DNA from: Candidatus Tokpelaia hoelldoblerii
Lineage (GTDB): Bacteria > Pseudomonadota > Alphaproteobacteria > Rhizobiales > Rhizobiaceae
Reading direction: 5' to 3'
DNA: 64,000 nt
NCBI GenBank assembly: GCA_002005325.1
Contig: CP017315.1
Location: 744,001-808,000, forward strand
Of this stretch, positions 42,413 to 52,596 are shown piece after piece (positions within the stretch are counted from its first letter, which is position 1; each line of letters starts with the position of its first letter). The notes beneath the pieces are model-generated. The model did not search any database. It was not told the DNA's origin and saw only the letters and a list, made by a program, of their open reading frames with translations. A program made the position numbers and the translations under genes.

Positions 42413-44830
42413 ATGACAGCCAAATCAAAACTTTTCGCTGCAACTTCTGTGCTTTCCATGGCGGTGGCGCTGGCTGTTCCTGCAACTGTCATTTTATCTG
42501 CCGGTGTTCCTTCCCGGGCCTCTGCCGCAGTTGTCAGTTCAGTTGTTGTCAAGGGAAACAGGCGCATTGATGCGCAGACAGTGCGCCAGAATATCACCAT
42601 CAGGCCGGGAAAGAATTTTTCCAATGCTGATATTGATGAGTCGACCAAACGGCTTTTTGCTTTGGGGATTTTCTCTGATGTTTCCATCCGTCAGGCCGGC
42701 GGTTCTGTGATTGTCACTGTTGCTGAATATGAAGTTGTCAATCATATCGGGTTTAAAGGCAACAAGAAGGTCAAGGACCCTGATTTGCTGAAGCTGATAT
42801 CGCTGAAACCGCGGGAGGGGTTTGACCAGAACAAGCTGCGCGCGGATGAAGAGATGATTCGGGAGGCTTATCGCCATATTGGCCGCAATGATGTGACAGT
42901 TCATGCCCGGACAGCCAATGTCGGTCAAGGGCGCGTCAATATTGTTTTTAATGTCAATGAAGGCAAGCGCACAAAAATCGACAAGATTATCTTTGAAGGC
43001 AACAAGGCTTTCGGTGGCCGCCGTCTGCGCGATGTGCTGATTACCAAGCGCTCCAATGTTCTTTCCTGGCTGACCCGTGGCGATGTTTACAGTGAAGACC
43101 GTTTGGCCGCTGACGAGGAAGCGTTGCGCCGTTTCTACTATAACCGCGGCTATGCGGATTTTCAGGTTATCTCGTCTCATGCTGTTCTGGATGAGGCCAC
43201 CAATCAATACACCATCACCTTTGTTATTGATGAAGGAATGAAATATCGTATCGGTGATGTGCAGGTGGAAAGCACGGTTGACGGTATTGATACGGCCTCT
43301 ATGCGCAGCGCTTTCAAAACCCGCCGTGGCGATGTTTACAACGCCAGGAAGATTGAAGATACGCTCCTTGCCCTGAATGACCGGGTTGCTGATTCCGGTT
43401 ATGCCTTTGCCAAGGTGGAGCCTATCGGCAACCGTGATTTTAACACTCATACAATTTCACTGACCTATTCGGTTGAACAGGGGCCGCGTGCCTATGTGGA
43501 ACAGATTGTGATTCGCGGGAATGATAAGACACGCGAATATATTATTCGCCGTGAGTTTGACCTTGGTGAAGGCGACGCTTTCAACCAGACAATGGTCAAG
43601 CGTGCCAAGCGCCGCCTTGAAGGGCTCGGCTTTTTCCAAAGCGTCAATATTTCCACCGCGCCGGGCTCGGAGCCTGACCGTGTTGTGCTGGTTGTTGATG
43701 TGGTGGAAAAATCAACCGGTGAGTTTTCGTTATCCGGCGGTTATACAACCGGCGGTGATTCACCCGGCGCTTCTATGGAAGCCGCTATCAGGGAGCGCAA
43801 TCTGCAAGGTAAGGGCCAGGAAATTTATCTGAGTGCCGGTTTTGGTCAGGATGATGCGCGCAATTACAATTTTTCTTTTACCGAGCCGTATTTCCTTGGC
43901 TATCGTATGTCTGCCGGGTTTGACCTGTTTCATCGCACCTATCGTATGAATGACGATTATGATGTCAAGCAGACGGGCGGGACTGTCCGTCTGGGTATAC
44001 CGCTGACCGAATATCTGACCGCCAGCATCGGTTATAACTATGTTGAAGAAAAATATGATCTTGACGGCAAGTACGGTGGGGATATTAACAGGCTTCGTGA
44101 CCGTTATGCCGGTGCGATTATTGCCGCGGCGGGGGATGATACGTGGCGGCGTTCATCCATAAGCTATGGGCTGGTCTATAATTCGATTGACGATATGCGC
44201 AAGCCGCATGAAGGTTTCTATGCCCGTGTCGTACAGGAATATGCCGGTCTTGGCGGTGATGCCGAATTCCTGAAGACATCCGGTAAAGCCATGTATTACA
44301 AGACAGTTTCCGAGCAGCTGGATGTTGTTGGCCTGGTCAGCGTTGGCGGTGGTTATATTCATGAAACCAAGAATGACGGTGTCCGTGTTTTTGATACATT
44401 CAAAAGCAGTACGGATATGATTCGCGGCTTTAAATTTAATGGTATCGGGCCGATGCAGCGTTCATGCGGTTCATTTGAAAAGGGTAAGTGTTCCGGAACA
44501 GGCGATAAATATTTTCTTGGTGGCAATACCTACATGAATGCGACTGCCGAGCTGCAATTCCCAATGCCGATCGTGCCGGAAAGCCTTGGCATCCGCGGTG
44601 CGGTATTTGCCGATGCGGCTACGCTTTATGGCAATAGCTATAAGGTAGTTGATTTGGGTTTGGAAAGTCCTGTTCTCAACAAAAATAGTGCATGGCGTGC
44701 TTCTGCCGGTATCAGTCTGATGTGGGATTCGCCTTTTGGCCCCCTGCGGTTTGACTATGCCTGGCCGATTCAGAAAGAAAAGGGCGACCGGACACAGAAC
44801 TTTAATTTTGGTATCAGAAAAGCGCTCTGA
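42413..44830 (+). CDS. bamA: Outer membrane protein assembly factor BamA
   Basis: 805 residues. A signal peptide ending near ASA is followed by five POTRA repeats (about 40-425), beginning VVSSVVVKGNRRID. The C-terminal beta-barrel ends in NFNFGIRKAL. The VRGF-type loop appears as MIRGFKFNGIGP. BamA inserts other barrel proteins into the outer membrane. It follows rseP with a 227-bp gap, which could hold its own envelope-stress promoter. Confidence 0.97.
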   Translation: MTAKSKLFAATSVLSMAVALAVPATVILSAGVPSRASAAVVSSVVVKGNRRIDAQTVRQNITIRPGKNFSNADIDESTKRLFALGIFSDVSIRQAGGSVIVTVAEYEVVNHIGFKGNKKVKDPDLLKLISLKPREGFDQNKLRADEEMIREAYRHIGRNDVTVHARTANVGQGRVNIVFNVNEGKRTKIDKIIFEGNKAFGGRRLRDVLITKRSNVLSWLTRGDVYSEDRLAADEEALRRFYYNRGYADFQVISSHAVLDEATNQYTITFVIDEGMKYRIGDVQVESTVDGIDTASMRSAFKTRRGDVYNARKIEDTLLALNDRVADSGYAFAKVEPIGNRDFNTHTISLTYSVEQGPRAYVEQIVIRGNDKTREYIIRREFDLGEGDAFNQTMVKRAKRRLEGLGFFQSVNISTAPGSEPDRVVLVVDVVEKSTGEFSLSGGYTTGGDSPGASMEAAIRERNLQGKGQEIYLSAGFGQDDARNYNFSFTEPYFLGYRMSAGFDLFHRTYRMNDDYDVKQTGGTVRLGIPLTEYLTASIGYNYVEEKYDLDGKYGGDINRLRDRYAGAIIAAAGDDTWRRSSISYGLVYNSIDDMRKPHEGFYARVVQEYAGLGGDAEFLKTSGKAMYYKTVSEQLDVVGLVSVGGGYIHETKNDGVRVFDTFKSSTDMIRGFKFNGIGPMQRSCGSFEKGKCSGTGDKYFLGGNTYMNATAELQFPMPIVPESLGIRGAVFADAATLYGNSYKVVDLGLESPVLNKNSAWRASAGISLMWDSPFGPLRFDYAWPIQKEKGDRTQNFNFGIRKAL

Positions 44831-44846
44831 TATCTGTTCCGGGGAT

Positions 44847-44893
44847 AAAAAATCCTGTTTTCAGATAATTTCTGTCTGAAAGCAGGATTTTTC
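44847..44893 (+). terminator. Intrinsic terminator after bamA
   Basis: AAAAAATCCTG (44847-44857) pairs with CAGGATTTTT. After one mismatch, TTTCAGA pairs with TCTGAAA further inside. T-rich sequence follows. The 260-bp gap between bamA and lpxD thus holds a terminator and presumably a promoter for the lpx genes. Confidence 0.8.
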
Positions 44894-45090
44894 TGTTTCT
44901 CCGCCCATATAAACGAACAGATCCTTGTTAAAGGTCAGGGCTGGAAACATGAGCACTTTGGGTTTATCGGTTGTCAAAGCATAAAGGGCTTGGAACAAGA
45001 ACTTGGATTGTTTTGAATTTTTATGTATAACTCAGGAATGAACAGGTTTAATGGTTTGAAATTTTTCGAACCGGACAAGAAAGTGGATGA

Positions 45091-46134
45091 ATGGCGAATA
45101 TGATGTTTTTTACGCCGTCATGCCGGATGACAGTTGCCGAAATAGCAGCTTTGACAGGGGCAGGTTTGCAGAGGGAAGATCTGGCTTCTGTAGAGGTGGA
45201 ACGGCTGGCTTCGCTGGATAGTTCTGTTGCTGGTGCGTTGACGTTTATTGAAAGCAAAAAACATTTGGACAGCCTGAAAGGGTTGACGGCAGCGGCGATT
45301 TTCTGTCCGCCGGATATTGCCGCTAAAGTACCGGAGGGGATTGCTGTTCTGGTCAGCGGCAGGCCACAGCGTGATTTTGCCGCTGTTGGACGCGCACTTT
45401 ATCCTGAGGCTGTCAAACCGCGTCCACTGTCGGGCGAAAGTGGCATTTCACCGCAGGCTTATGTGCATAAAACCGCAAAACTTGAAGAAGGCGTGACGGT
45501 GGAAGCCGGTGCGGTTGTCGGCGGACAGGTTGAAATCGGTGCCGGTACGGTGATTGCCGCTGGCAGTGTCGTGGCGGAAAATTGCAAAATCGGGCGTGAT
45601 TGCTATATCGGGCCTTCTGTTTCTGTACAATGCGCCCTTATCGGCAATCGGGTTTTTCTGCATGCCGGTGTGCGTATCGGCCAGGATGGCTTTGGCTATG
45701 TCGGCGGGGAGGCCGGTGTTGAAAAAGTGCCGCAAATAGGGCGGGTGATTATTCAGGATGATGTTGAAATTGGCGCCAACAGTACGGTGGATCGCGGCGC
45801 TTTGCAGGATACGATTATCGGCGAAGGCAGCAAGATTGATAATCTGGTGCAGATTGCCCACAATGTCCGCATTGGGCGTTTTTGCCTGATTGCCGCCCAT
45901 TGCGGCATTTCCGGCAGTTGCGTTATCGGCGATATGACCCAGCTTGGCGGGCGTGTAGGGCTGGCGGATCATATCAAGATCGGTGCCAATGTGCAGATTG
46001 CCGCGGCAAGCGGGGTGATGAATGATATTCCTGATGGCGAAAAATGGGGCGGTATTCCTGCCCGTCCGTTCAAACAATGGTTCCGCGAGGTTGCAGCGCT
46101 GCGCAGTATGGGACGATCTGGTAGAGAGAAATAG
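45091..46134 (+). CDS. lpxD: UDP-3-O-(3-hydroxyacyl)glucosamine N-acyltransferase
   Basis: 347 residues. The N-terminal uridine-binding part precedes a left-handed beta-helix built of hexapeptide repeats from about residue 110. The catalytic His lies in QIAHNVRIG near 256. It adds the second acyl chain in lipid A synthesis. It starts the unit lpxD-fabZ-lpxA-lpxI-lpxB, all closely spaced. Confidence 0.97.
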   Translation: MANMMFFTPSCRMTVAEIAALTGAGLQREDLASVEVERLASLDSSVAGALTFIESKKHLDSLKGLTAAAIFCPPDIAAKVPEGIAVLVSGRPQRDFAAVGRALYPEAVKPRPLSGESGISPQAYVHKTAKLEEGVTVEAGAVVGGQVEIGAGTVIAAGSVVAENCKIGRDCYIGPSVSVQCALIGNRVFLHAGVRIGQDGFGYVGGEAGVEKVPQIGRVIIQDDVEIGANSTVDRGALQDTIIGEGSKIDNLVQIAHNVRIGRFCLIAAHCGISGSCVIGDMTQLGGRVGLADHIKIGANVQIAAASGVMNDIPDGEKWGGIPARPFKQWFREVAALRSMGRSGREK

Positions 46135-46137
46135 ATA

Positions 46138-46614
46138 ATGACGAAGACAAATCATAAAAAACGGCTGGAAACAGCGGATATTCAACGTTTGATGGTGGCC
46201 TTGCCGCACCGCTATCCGTTTTTGCTGGTTGACCGTATCATTGATATTGATGGGGATGAAACCGCGACCGGCATCAAGAATGTCACTGCCAGCGAACCGC
46301 ACTTTGCCGGTCACTTTCCTGACAAGCCGATTATGCCGGGTGTGCTGATTATTGAGGCAATGGCGCAGACAGCCGGGGCGATTTCGCTGTTTCAGCGTGG
46401 CGTTGACCAGCCGGGCATTGTCTATTTCATGACGATTGATAACGCCAAATTCCGCAAGCCGGTTATACCCGGTGACCGCCTGCTGCTCCACGTTAAAAAA
46501 CTGAAGCAGCGCCGGGGTATCTCGCGCTATGCCTGTGTGGCGGAAGTGGATGGCCTACGGGTGGCCGAGGCGGAAGTCAAAGCCATGATCGGCGTTGATG
46601 ACAGTGAGGCGTAA
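46138..46614 (+). CDS. fabZ: 3-hydroxyacyl-[acyl-carrier-protein] dehydratase FabZ
   Basis: A 158-residue hot-dog-fold enzyme. The active-site His is in AGHFPDKPIMPGVLIIEAMA, which also holds the catalytic Glu. It dehydrates 3-hydroxyacyl-ACP and competes with LpxD/LpxA for the same acyl-ACP pool, which explains its place among the lpx genes. It starts three bases after lpxD. Confidence 0.97.
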   Translation: MTKTNHKKRLETADIQRLMVALPHRYPFLLVDRIIDIDGDETATGIKNVTASEPHFAGHFPDKPIMPGVLIIEAMAQTAGAISLFQRGVDQPGIVYFMTIDNAKFRKPVIPGDRLLLHVKKLKQRRGISRYACVAEVDGLRVAEAEVKAMIGVDDSEA

Positions 46615-46626
46615 AGGGGAAGACTG

Positions 46627-47448
46627 ATGGCTGAGGCACAGATTCATCCAACGGCCTTTGTTGAAGATGGTGCAAAACTGGGAAAAGGCACGGTTATCGG
46701 CCCGTTCTGTCATATCGGGGCAGAAGCGGTGATTGGTAAGAACTGCGAGCTTATGAGCCATGTGGTGGTGACGGGCGCGACGACAATTGGCGATAACGCC
46801 AAAATTTATCCTCATGCAGTGCTGGGCGGAGATCCGCAAAACGGCCGTCACAAGGGGGGGCACACCACACTGGAAATCGGTAAAAACTGTACAATCCGTG
46901 AAGGTGTCACCATGCACCGCGGTTCAGATAACAGCATCGGCAAAACGGTTGTCGGTGATGATTGCATGTTTCTGGCCTATGCCCATGTTGCGCATGATTG
47001 TATTTTGGGCAATCACATCACTTTCTCCAATAATGTGATGATCGGCGGCCATGTGGTGATTGGCGATCATGTGATTATCGGCGGTGGCGGCGCTGTGCAC
47101 CAGTTTGTCCGTGTCGGCCATCATGCCTTTGTCGGCGGGCTGGCGGCTCTGGTCGGCGATCTTATCCCCTATGGTTCGGCAATTGGCGTTCATGCCTGGC
47201 TTGGGGGCTTGAATATTATCGGCATGAAGCGCTCCGGCCTTGAACGGGCGGAAATTCACGCACTGCGCCATGCGGTGCCGATGTTGTTTGACCGTTCAAA
47301 ACCGGTGCGGGAGCGGGCGATTGATGTGCTCGCGGCTTATCCGAAGTCGAAAGCCGTAGCGGATATGATCAGCTTTATTCAGTCTGATGACAATAAACGT
47401 TCTTTTTGCACGCCGAAAATGGGTTCTGGCAATATGGCCGGAGTATGA
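46627..47448 (+). CDS. lpxA: UDP-N-acetylglucosamine O-acyltransferase
   Basis: A 273-residue beta-helix acyltransferase for the first step of lipid A synthesis. Hexapeptide repeats run through residues 1-190. The catalytic His is in YAHVAHDC near 125. The C-terminal helical part reads GMKRSGLERAEIHALR. A G7 run occurs inside at 46854-46860. It is followed by lpxI after three bases. Confidence 0.97.
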   Translation: MAEAQIHPTAFVEDGAKLGKGTVIGPFCHIGAEAVIGKNCELMSHVVVTGATTIGDNAKIYPHAVLGGDPQNGRHKGGHTTLEIGKNCTIREGVTMHRGSDNSIGKTVVGDDCMFLAYAHVAHDCILGNHITFSNNVMIGGHVVIGDHVIIGGGGAVHQFVRVGHHAFVGGLAALVGDLIPYGSAIGVHAWLGGLNIIGMKRSGLERAEIHALRHAVPMLFDRSKPVRERAIDVLAAYPKSKAVADMISFIQSDDNKRSFCTPKMGSGNMAGV

Positions 47449-47451
47449 GTC

Positions 47452-48315
47452 ATGCAGGAAGCGGGCAGCGGCGCGGCAGGTACGGTTTTAACAGGCAGAA
47501 CGGCGGTTATCGCCGGCAATGGCCGGTTGCCGGTTGCTGTGGCCAATGCTTTACGGGATACGGGACAAAACCCGTTTCTTGTGCTTTTACGCGGTGAAGC
47601 GGATAAACAGCTCTATGATTTTGAACATTGCGAGATTTCAGTTGTTGAATTCGCCAGGCTGATTGAATCCATGCAAAAGGCGGGTGTGAGGAATGTCGTG
47701 TTGGCGGGGGGCATTGTCAGCCGCCCGCACTGGCGCGATCTGCGTTTTGATATTCCGACTTTGAAGGCTCTGCCAAGATTGTTCCGGGCTTTGGGCAGGG
47801 GAGATGACGCGCTGTTGCGCGCTTTTATCGGGCTTGTCGAATCCTATGGCTTCCGGGTTGTCGGGGCGCATCAGGTTGTGCCGGTTTTGCTGGCGCCGCG
47901 CGGGGTAAGGCTGACACGCAAAAAAGCCGGAAAGACGGAAGAGCGCAATATAGAGCAGGCAACAGAGGCAGCGCGGCAATTGGGGGTGCTTGATGTCGGG
48001 CAGGGGGCTGTGGCTGTCGGTGGCCGTGTGGTGGCGCTGGAGGGAGCGGAAGGCACGGATAATATGCTCAAACGGGTGGCAGAAATGCGGCAGGAACGGC
48101 GTATCCCGCGTGAAGGCGGTGTCCTGGTCAAAACGATGAAGCCGACGCAGGACAAGCGGGCGGATTTACCGGCCATCGGCCCGCAGACGGTTAAAAATGC
48201 CCATCAGGCCGGTTTGTACGGCATTGTGGTTGAGGCTGACCGCAGTTTTATTCTTGAATTTGAAAAAACCATGGAATTGGCCGATCACTACGGTATGTTT
48301 ATTGAAAGCCGGTAA
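47452..48315 (+). CDS. lpxI: UDP-2,3-diacylglucosamine pyrophosphatase LpxI (DUF1009)
   Basis: A 287-residue enzyme that I recognise by IAGNGRLPVAVANALR near the start, VLAGGIVSRPHW, and the C-terminal GPQTVKNAHQAGLYGIVVEA. LpxI replaces LpxH in many alphaproteobacteria and cleaves UDP-diacylglucosamine to lipid X. Its place between lpxA and lpxB agrees with this step. Confidence 0.95.
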   Translation: MQEAGSGAAGTVLTGRTAVIAGNGRLPVAVANALRDTGQNPFLVLLRGEADKQLYDFEHCEISVVEFARLIESMQKAGVRNVVLAGGIVSRPHWRDLRFDIPTLKALPRLFRALGRGDDALLRAFIGLVESYGFRVVGAHQVVPVLLAPRGVRLTRKKAGKTEERNIEQATEAARQLGVLDVGQGAVAVGGRVVALEGAEGTDNMLKRVAEMRQERRIPREGGVLVKTMKPTQDKRADLPAIGPQTVKNAHQAGLYGIVVEADRSFILEFEKTMELADHYGMFIESR

Positions 48316-48337
48316 GCCTTTTCAGGAAAGAGCATTT

Positions 48338-49507
48338 ATGACAGCCCGAGTGAAGATTGCAGTGATTGCGGGGGAAGAGTCGGGCGATTTGCTCGGGAGC
48401 GATCTGATTGCCGCTCTGCGCCACAAAACCGGGCGGGATATTGAGCTTGTCGGCGTTGGCGGCAGCCATCTGGAAAGCCTGGGGTTGAGGAGCCTCTTTG
48501 ACCCGGATGAAATTGCCTTGATGGGGCTTGGCGCTGTGTTAAGGAAATTGCCGCGTTTGATCAGCCTGATTGGCAAAACAGCCAGATTCATTGCACGGGA
48601 AAAACCTGATTGCCTGATTGTCATTGACAGCCCTGATTTTACCCACCGTGTTGCCCGCAAGGTGCGGGCGCTCGCGCCGGATATTCCCATTGTCAAATAT
48701 ATTGCGCCTTCTGTCTGGGCGTGGCGGCCGGAACGGGCGAAAGCCATGCGGGCCTTTATTGACCATGTGCTGGTGGTGCTGCCGTTTGAAGTGGATGTGA
48801 TGAAAGAGTTGCAGGGGCCGCCTGCAACCTATGTTGGCCATCGGCTTTTGTCCTATCCGCCTCTGCTTGCCGCGCGCAAACAGCGCGGTAAAAGAAAAAA
48901 GCATGGCGGGCATAAGCCGGCCGTGGTGATTCTGCCCGGGTCGCGGCGGTTTGAGATTCGCCGTCTGATGCCGGTATTTGGCGAGGCTGTCGCTGAATTG
49001 CGCCGCTTTGTGCCGGAGTTTGAGATTATATTGCCGGCCCTGCCCAGGATTGAGGCGGAACTGCGCGTGCTGGCGCGGGACTGGCCGGCCGCGCCGCAGA
49101 TTGTTGTGGGTGAAGAGGCCAAATGGCAGGCTTTGACGCAAGGCGATGTGGCGCTTGCTGCTTCCGGCACAGTGTCGCTGGAACTGGCGTTGCTGGGAAT
49201 CCCCACTGTGCTTTCCTATAAAGCTGACTGGTTTTCCAGAATGTTTATCATGCCGAAGGTAACCGTCTGGAGCGCGGCCTTGCCTAATATTATTGCTGAT
49301 GAGCCGATTGTACCGGAATATTTTAATGAATTTGTCCGTAGCGGAATGTTGGCCCGCCAGCTTGCCCGCCACATATCTGACAGTGCAGCGCGTGAAGCGC
49401 AACTTGATGGTTTTAAACGTGTTGCGAAATTAATGCGGACTGATAAACCGTCAGGAGAACTTGCCGCTGATGCGGTATGGGCCGTGTTGCAAAAAAATAA
49501 GGTATAG
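48338..49507 (+). CDS. lpxB: Lipid-A-disaccharide synthase
   Basis: 389 residues from ATG 48338, preceded by AGGAAAG. It is a GT19 enzyme joining lipid X to UDP-diacylglucosamine. Markers are IAGEESGDLLGSDLIAALR at the start, YIAPSVWAWRPERAK, and ALAASGTVSLELALLGIP in the donor-binding lobe. It is the last gene of the lpx unit and is followed by a strong terminator. Confidence 0.96.
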   Translation: MTARVKIAVIAGEESGDLLGSDLIAALRHKTGRDIELVGVGGSHLESLGLRSLFDPDEIALMGLGAVLRKLPRLISLIGKTARFIAREKPDCLIVIDSPDFTHRVARKVRALAPDIPIVKYIAPSVWAWRPERAKAMRAFIDHVLVVLPFEVDVMKELQGPPATYVGHRLLSYPPLLAARKQRGKRKKHGGHKPAVVILPGSRRFEIRRLMPVFGEAVAELRRFVPEFEIILPALPRIEAELRVLARDWPAAPQIVVGEEAKWQALTQGDVALAASGTVSLELALLGIPTVLSYKADWFSRMFIMPKVTVWSAALPNIIADEPIVPEYFNEFVRSGMLARQLARHISDSAAREAQLDGFKRVAKLMRTDKPSGELAADAVWAVLQKNKV

Positions 49508-49547
49508 AAACAAGCCTGTTTGTGAATCGGCCCTGATTTCCAAACAT

Positions 49548-49580
49548 AAAAAACGCTGCCATATACTGGCAGCGTTTTTT
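49548..49580. terminator. Bidirectional terminator between lpxB and gltA
   Basis: AAAAAACGCTGCC (49548-49560) and GGCAGCGTTTTTT (49568-49580) form a perfect 13-bp stem with a 7-nt loop. A6 before and T6 after allow termination in both directions. It serves the convergent lpxB and gltA genes. Confidence 0.93.
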
Positions 49581-49610
49581 GTTTTCAGGCGCTGTTATTA
49601 CCGTGAAAGC

Positions 49611-50903
49611 TTATTTCCGGTTTTTGACCGGTACATAGTGGCGTTCTGTTGCGCCGGTGTAGAGCTGACGCGGGCGGCCGATTTTCTGTGCCGGATCCTC
49701 AACCATTTCCTTCCACTGGGCAATCCAGCCGACAGAGCGGGCAAGGGCAAACAGCACGGTGAACATCGAACTCGGGAAACCAAGCGCTTTCAGCGTGATA
49801 CCGGAATAGAAATCAACATTGGGGTAAAGTTTCTTCTCGATGAAATACTCATCATGCAGGGCAATCCGCTCCAGTTCCATGGCAATATCAAGCAACGGGT
49901 CGTCCTTGATGCCAAGTTCTTTCAGGACGGCATGGCAGGTTTGCTGCATGATACGGGCGCGCGGGTCATAATTTTTATAGACGCGGTGGCCAAAGCCCAT
50001 CAGCCGGAACGGATCATCCTTGTCCTTGGCACGGGCGATGAATTCAGGGATCCGCTCAACCGAACCGATTTCTTCCAGCATTTTCAGGCAGGCTTCATTC
50101 GCCCCGCCATGCGCAGGCCCCCACAGGCAGGCAACACCGGCAGCAATACAGGCAAACGGGTTGGCGCCTGAAGATCCGGCCAGCCGCACGGTCGAGGTTG
50201 AGGCGTTCTGTTCATGATCGGCGTGCAGCGTGAAGATTGTGTCCATTGCTTTGGCAAGAACCGGATTAACCTTGTATTCCTCACAAGGCACAGCAAAACA
50301 CATGCGCAGGAAATTTTCCGCATAATTGAGGGAATTGAGCGGATACACAAAAGGTTGGCCGACGCTGTATTTATAAGCCATGGCGGCCAGTGTCGGCACT
50401 TTGGCAATCAACCGTATGGAGGCAACCATACGCTGATGCGGATCGGTGATATCAATCGAGTCATGATAGAAAGCCGACATGGCGCCAAGAGCTGCCAGCA
50501 TGATCGCCATCGGGTGCGCATCGCGGCGGAAACCGTGGAAAAAGCGTGAAAACTGTTCATGCACCATGGTATGATGCTGGACGCGGTAGTCAAAATCTTC
50601 CTTCTGTGTTTTTGTCGGCAATTCCCCGTAAAGCAGCAGATAGCAGGTTTCCAGAAAATCGCCTTTTTCAGCCAGTTCGTCAATCGGGTAGCCGCGATAG
50701 AGCAGCACGCCCTTGTCACCGTCAATAAAAGTGATACGGGATTCACATGAGGCTGTAGAGGTAAAGCCGGGGTCATAGGTGAATGTTCCGGTCTGTTTAT
50801 AGTATGATGATATCTCCACCACATCCGCTCCCAGGGTTCCTTTACGGACAGGAAGTTCGATTGTTTTGCCTTCAATACTGATTTTAGCATGATTTTTTGA
50901 CAT
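49611..50903 (-). CDS. gltA: Citrate synthase (type II)
   Basis: 430 residues from ATG 50903, with AAAGGAA upstream; a longer frame starting at 51041 lacks support. It condenses acetyl-CoA and oxaloacetate in the TCA cycle. Seen motifs are the N-terminal GKTIELPV domain, the active-site HADHEQNAST and GPAHGGANEACL histidine regions, and MGFGHRVYKNYDPRA. It stands alone on the minus strand between a terminator and gltX. Confidence 0.97.
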   Translation of the reverse strand: MSKNHAKISIEGKTIELPVRKGTLGADVVEISSYYKQTGTFTYDPGFTSTASCESRITFIDGDKGVLLYRGYPIDELAEKGDFLETCYLLLYGELPTKTQKEDFDYRVQHHTMVHEQFSRFFHGFRRDAHPMAIMLAALGAMSAFYHDSIDITDPHQRMVASIRLIAKVPTLAAMAYKYSVGQPFVYPLNSLNYAENFLRMCFAVPCEEYKVNPVLAKAMDTIFTLHADHEQNASTSTVRLAGSSGANPFACIAAGVACLWGPAHGGANEACLKMLEEIGSVERIPEFIARAKDKDDPFRLMGFGHRVYKNYDPRARIMQQTCHAVLKELGIKDDPLLDIAMELERIALHDEYFIEKKLYPNVDFYSGITLKALGFPSSMFTVLFALARSVGWIAQWKEMVEDPAQKIGRPRQLYTGATERHYVPVKNRK

Positions 50904-51080
50904 TATGGTATTCCTTTCTATTCCTCCAGCTTCCCGGATAAGACCTGCCGCATTGTCATTTATGCTGGTCCTGGCAGAGACAACCTCCCATTCAATCCCC
51001 CTTCCTCCCGAATTTACTGTATTCCAGTTTGTATGCAACATGAAAATGTGTAACAGCTGCGTGAAGACAGCAAATTTGCC

Positions 51081-52502
51081 TCAGTTGACCTGATCAGCAA
51101 TTCTTTGCAGTGATTCCTCACGTCCCAGAACTACCAGCACATCAAATACGCCGGGCGAAGTGGCGCGGCCGGTTAATGCGGCGCGCAGTGGCTGGGCAGC
51201 CTTGCCAAGCTTGATGCCGGCTGATTCGCAATGGGCGCGGATAGCCGCGTTGAGCGCCTCATCCGTCCAGGTCTCGCAGGCTTCAAGAACCGGCAGCAGC
51301 TCTTTCAGCACAGCCCGTCCTTCCGCGTCCAGAATGGCGGCAGCCTTTTCGTCCGGTGATAACGGGCGTGCGGCAAAGATAAAACCGGCACCGTCAATCA
51401 GTTCAACAAGTGTTTTGGCGCGTTCTTTCAGGCCCGGCATGGCGGCAAGCAACCGGGCACGGTGTTTGTCATCAAGCTTTTGCGCCATGGCCGCGCCGCC
51501 TTCCACTTCCGGCAGAATGTCAGTCATGCTTTGCAAAAGCAATTCATCATCTGTGGCGCGGATATACTGGCCGTTGATGGCTTCAAGCTTTTTAAAGTCG
51601 AAACGTGCAGCCCCCTTGTTGATGTCGCCGATATCAAACCACTCAACCATTTCTGCGGTGGACATGATTTCGTCATCACCATGACTCCAGCCCAGCCGTG
51701 CCAGATAATTGCGCAACGCAACCGGCAGATACCCCATAGCGCGATAGGCTTCCACCCCTAAAGCGCCGTGGCGCTTGGAAAGCTTGGCGCCGTCTGCGCC
51801 GTGGATCAGCGGAATATGCGCCATCACCGGTATTTTCCAGCCAAGCGCGTTATAAATGATGCTCTGGCGGGCGGCATTGGTCAGGTGGTCGTCACCACGG
51901 ATAATATGGGTCACGCCCATATCATGGTCATCAACCACGACGGCAAGCATATAGGTTGGCGTACCGTCTGAACGCAACAGGATAAAATCATCCAGATCCT
52001 TGTTAGGAAAGCGTATATCACCTTGAACGCGGTCGGCAACCAGCGTATCGCCGGTCTGCGGCGCCTTGATGCGGATAACCGGCTTGACACCGGCAGGCGC
52101 CTCTGACGGGTCACGGTCGCGCCAGCGGCCATCATAGCGCGGCGGTTTGCCTGCGGCTTTGGCTTCTTCACGCATCCGGGCGAGTTCTTCCGGTGAGGCA
52201 TAGCAATAATAGGCTTTGCCCTGTGCAACCAGAGACTCCGCGACTTCGCGGTGGCGTTCCACACGGCCGAATTGCGAAACAGGCTCGCCGTCCCAGTCAA
52301 GGCCAAGCCATGCCAGCCCTTCCAGAATGGCGTGCACGGCTGCCTCTGTCGAGCGTTCACGGTCTGTATCCTCAATGCGCAGCAACATTTTGCCACCGCA
52401 ATGTCTGGCGTAAAGCCAGTTAAACAAAGCTGTGCGTGCGCCGCCAATATGCAGGTATCCTGTCGGGGAAGGGGCAAAGCGTGTAATAACAGGCTTGTTC
52501 AT
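51081..52502 (-). CDS. gltX: Glutamyl-tRNA synthetase
   Basis: 473 residues from ATG 52502, preceded by GGAGA. The class I signature is SPTGYLHIGGART and the KMSKS-type loop reads KLSKRHG near residue 240. It charges tRNA-Glu. Many Rhizobiales also charge tRNA-Gln by a mischarging route, but the sequence alone does not show that here. It is divergent from comEC. Confidence 0.97.
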   Translation of the reverse strand: MNKPVITRFAPSPTGYLHIGGARTALFNWLYARHCGGKMLLRIEDTDRERSTEAAVHAILEGLAWLGLDWDGEPVSQFGRVERHREVAESLVAQGKAYYCYASPEELARMREEAKAAGKPPRYDGRWRDRDPSEAPAGVKPVIRIKAPQTGDTLVADRVQGDIRFPNKDLDDFILLRSDGTPTYMLAVVVDDHDMGVTHIIRGDDHLTNAARQSIIYNALGWKIPVMAHIPLIHGADGAKLSKRHGALGVEAYRAMGYLPVALRNYLARLGWSHGDDEIMSTAEMVEWFDIGDINKGAARFDFKKLEAINGQYIRATDDELLLQSMTDILPEVEGGAAMAQKLDDKHRARLLAAMPGLKERAKTLVELIDGAGFIFAARPLSPDEKAAAILDAEGRAVLKELLPVLEACETWTDEALNAAIRAHCESAGIKLGKAAQPLRAALTGRATSPGVFDVLVVLGREESLQRIADQVN

Positions 52503-52596
52503 GGTGTCTCCACATGGGTTGATTTTGTTATTTAAATCCATGTATCACATTTAGCAGGCTGTGCAACAGGGGCTTCTTGTAAGGGCAGGAGCAGTA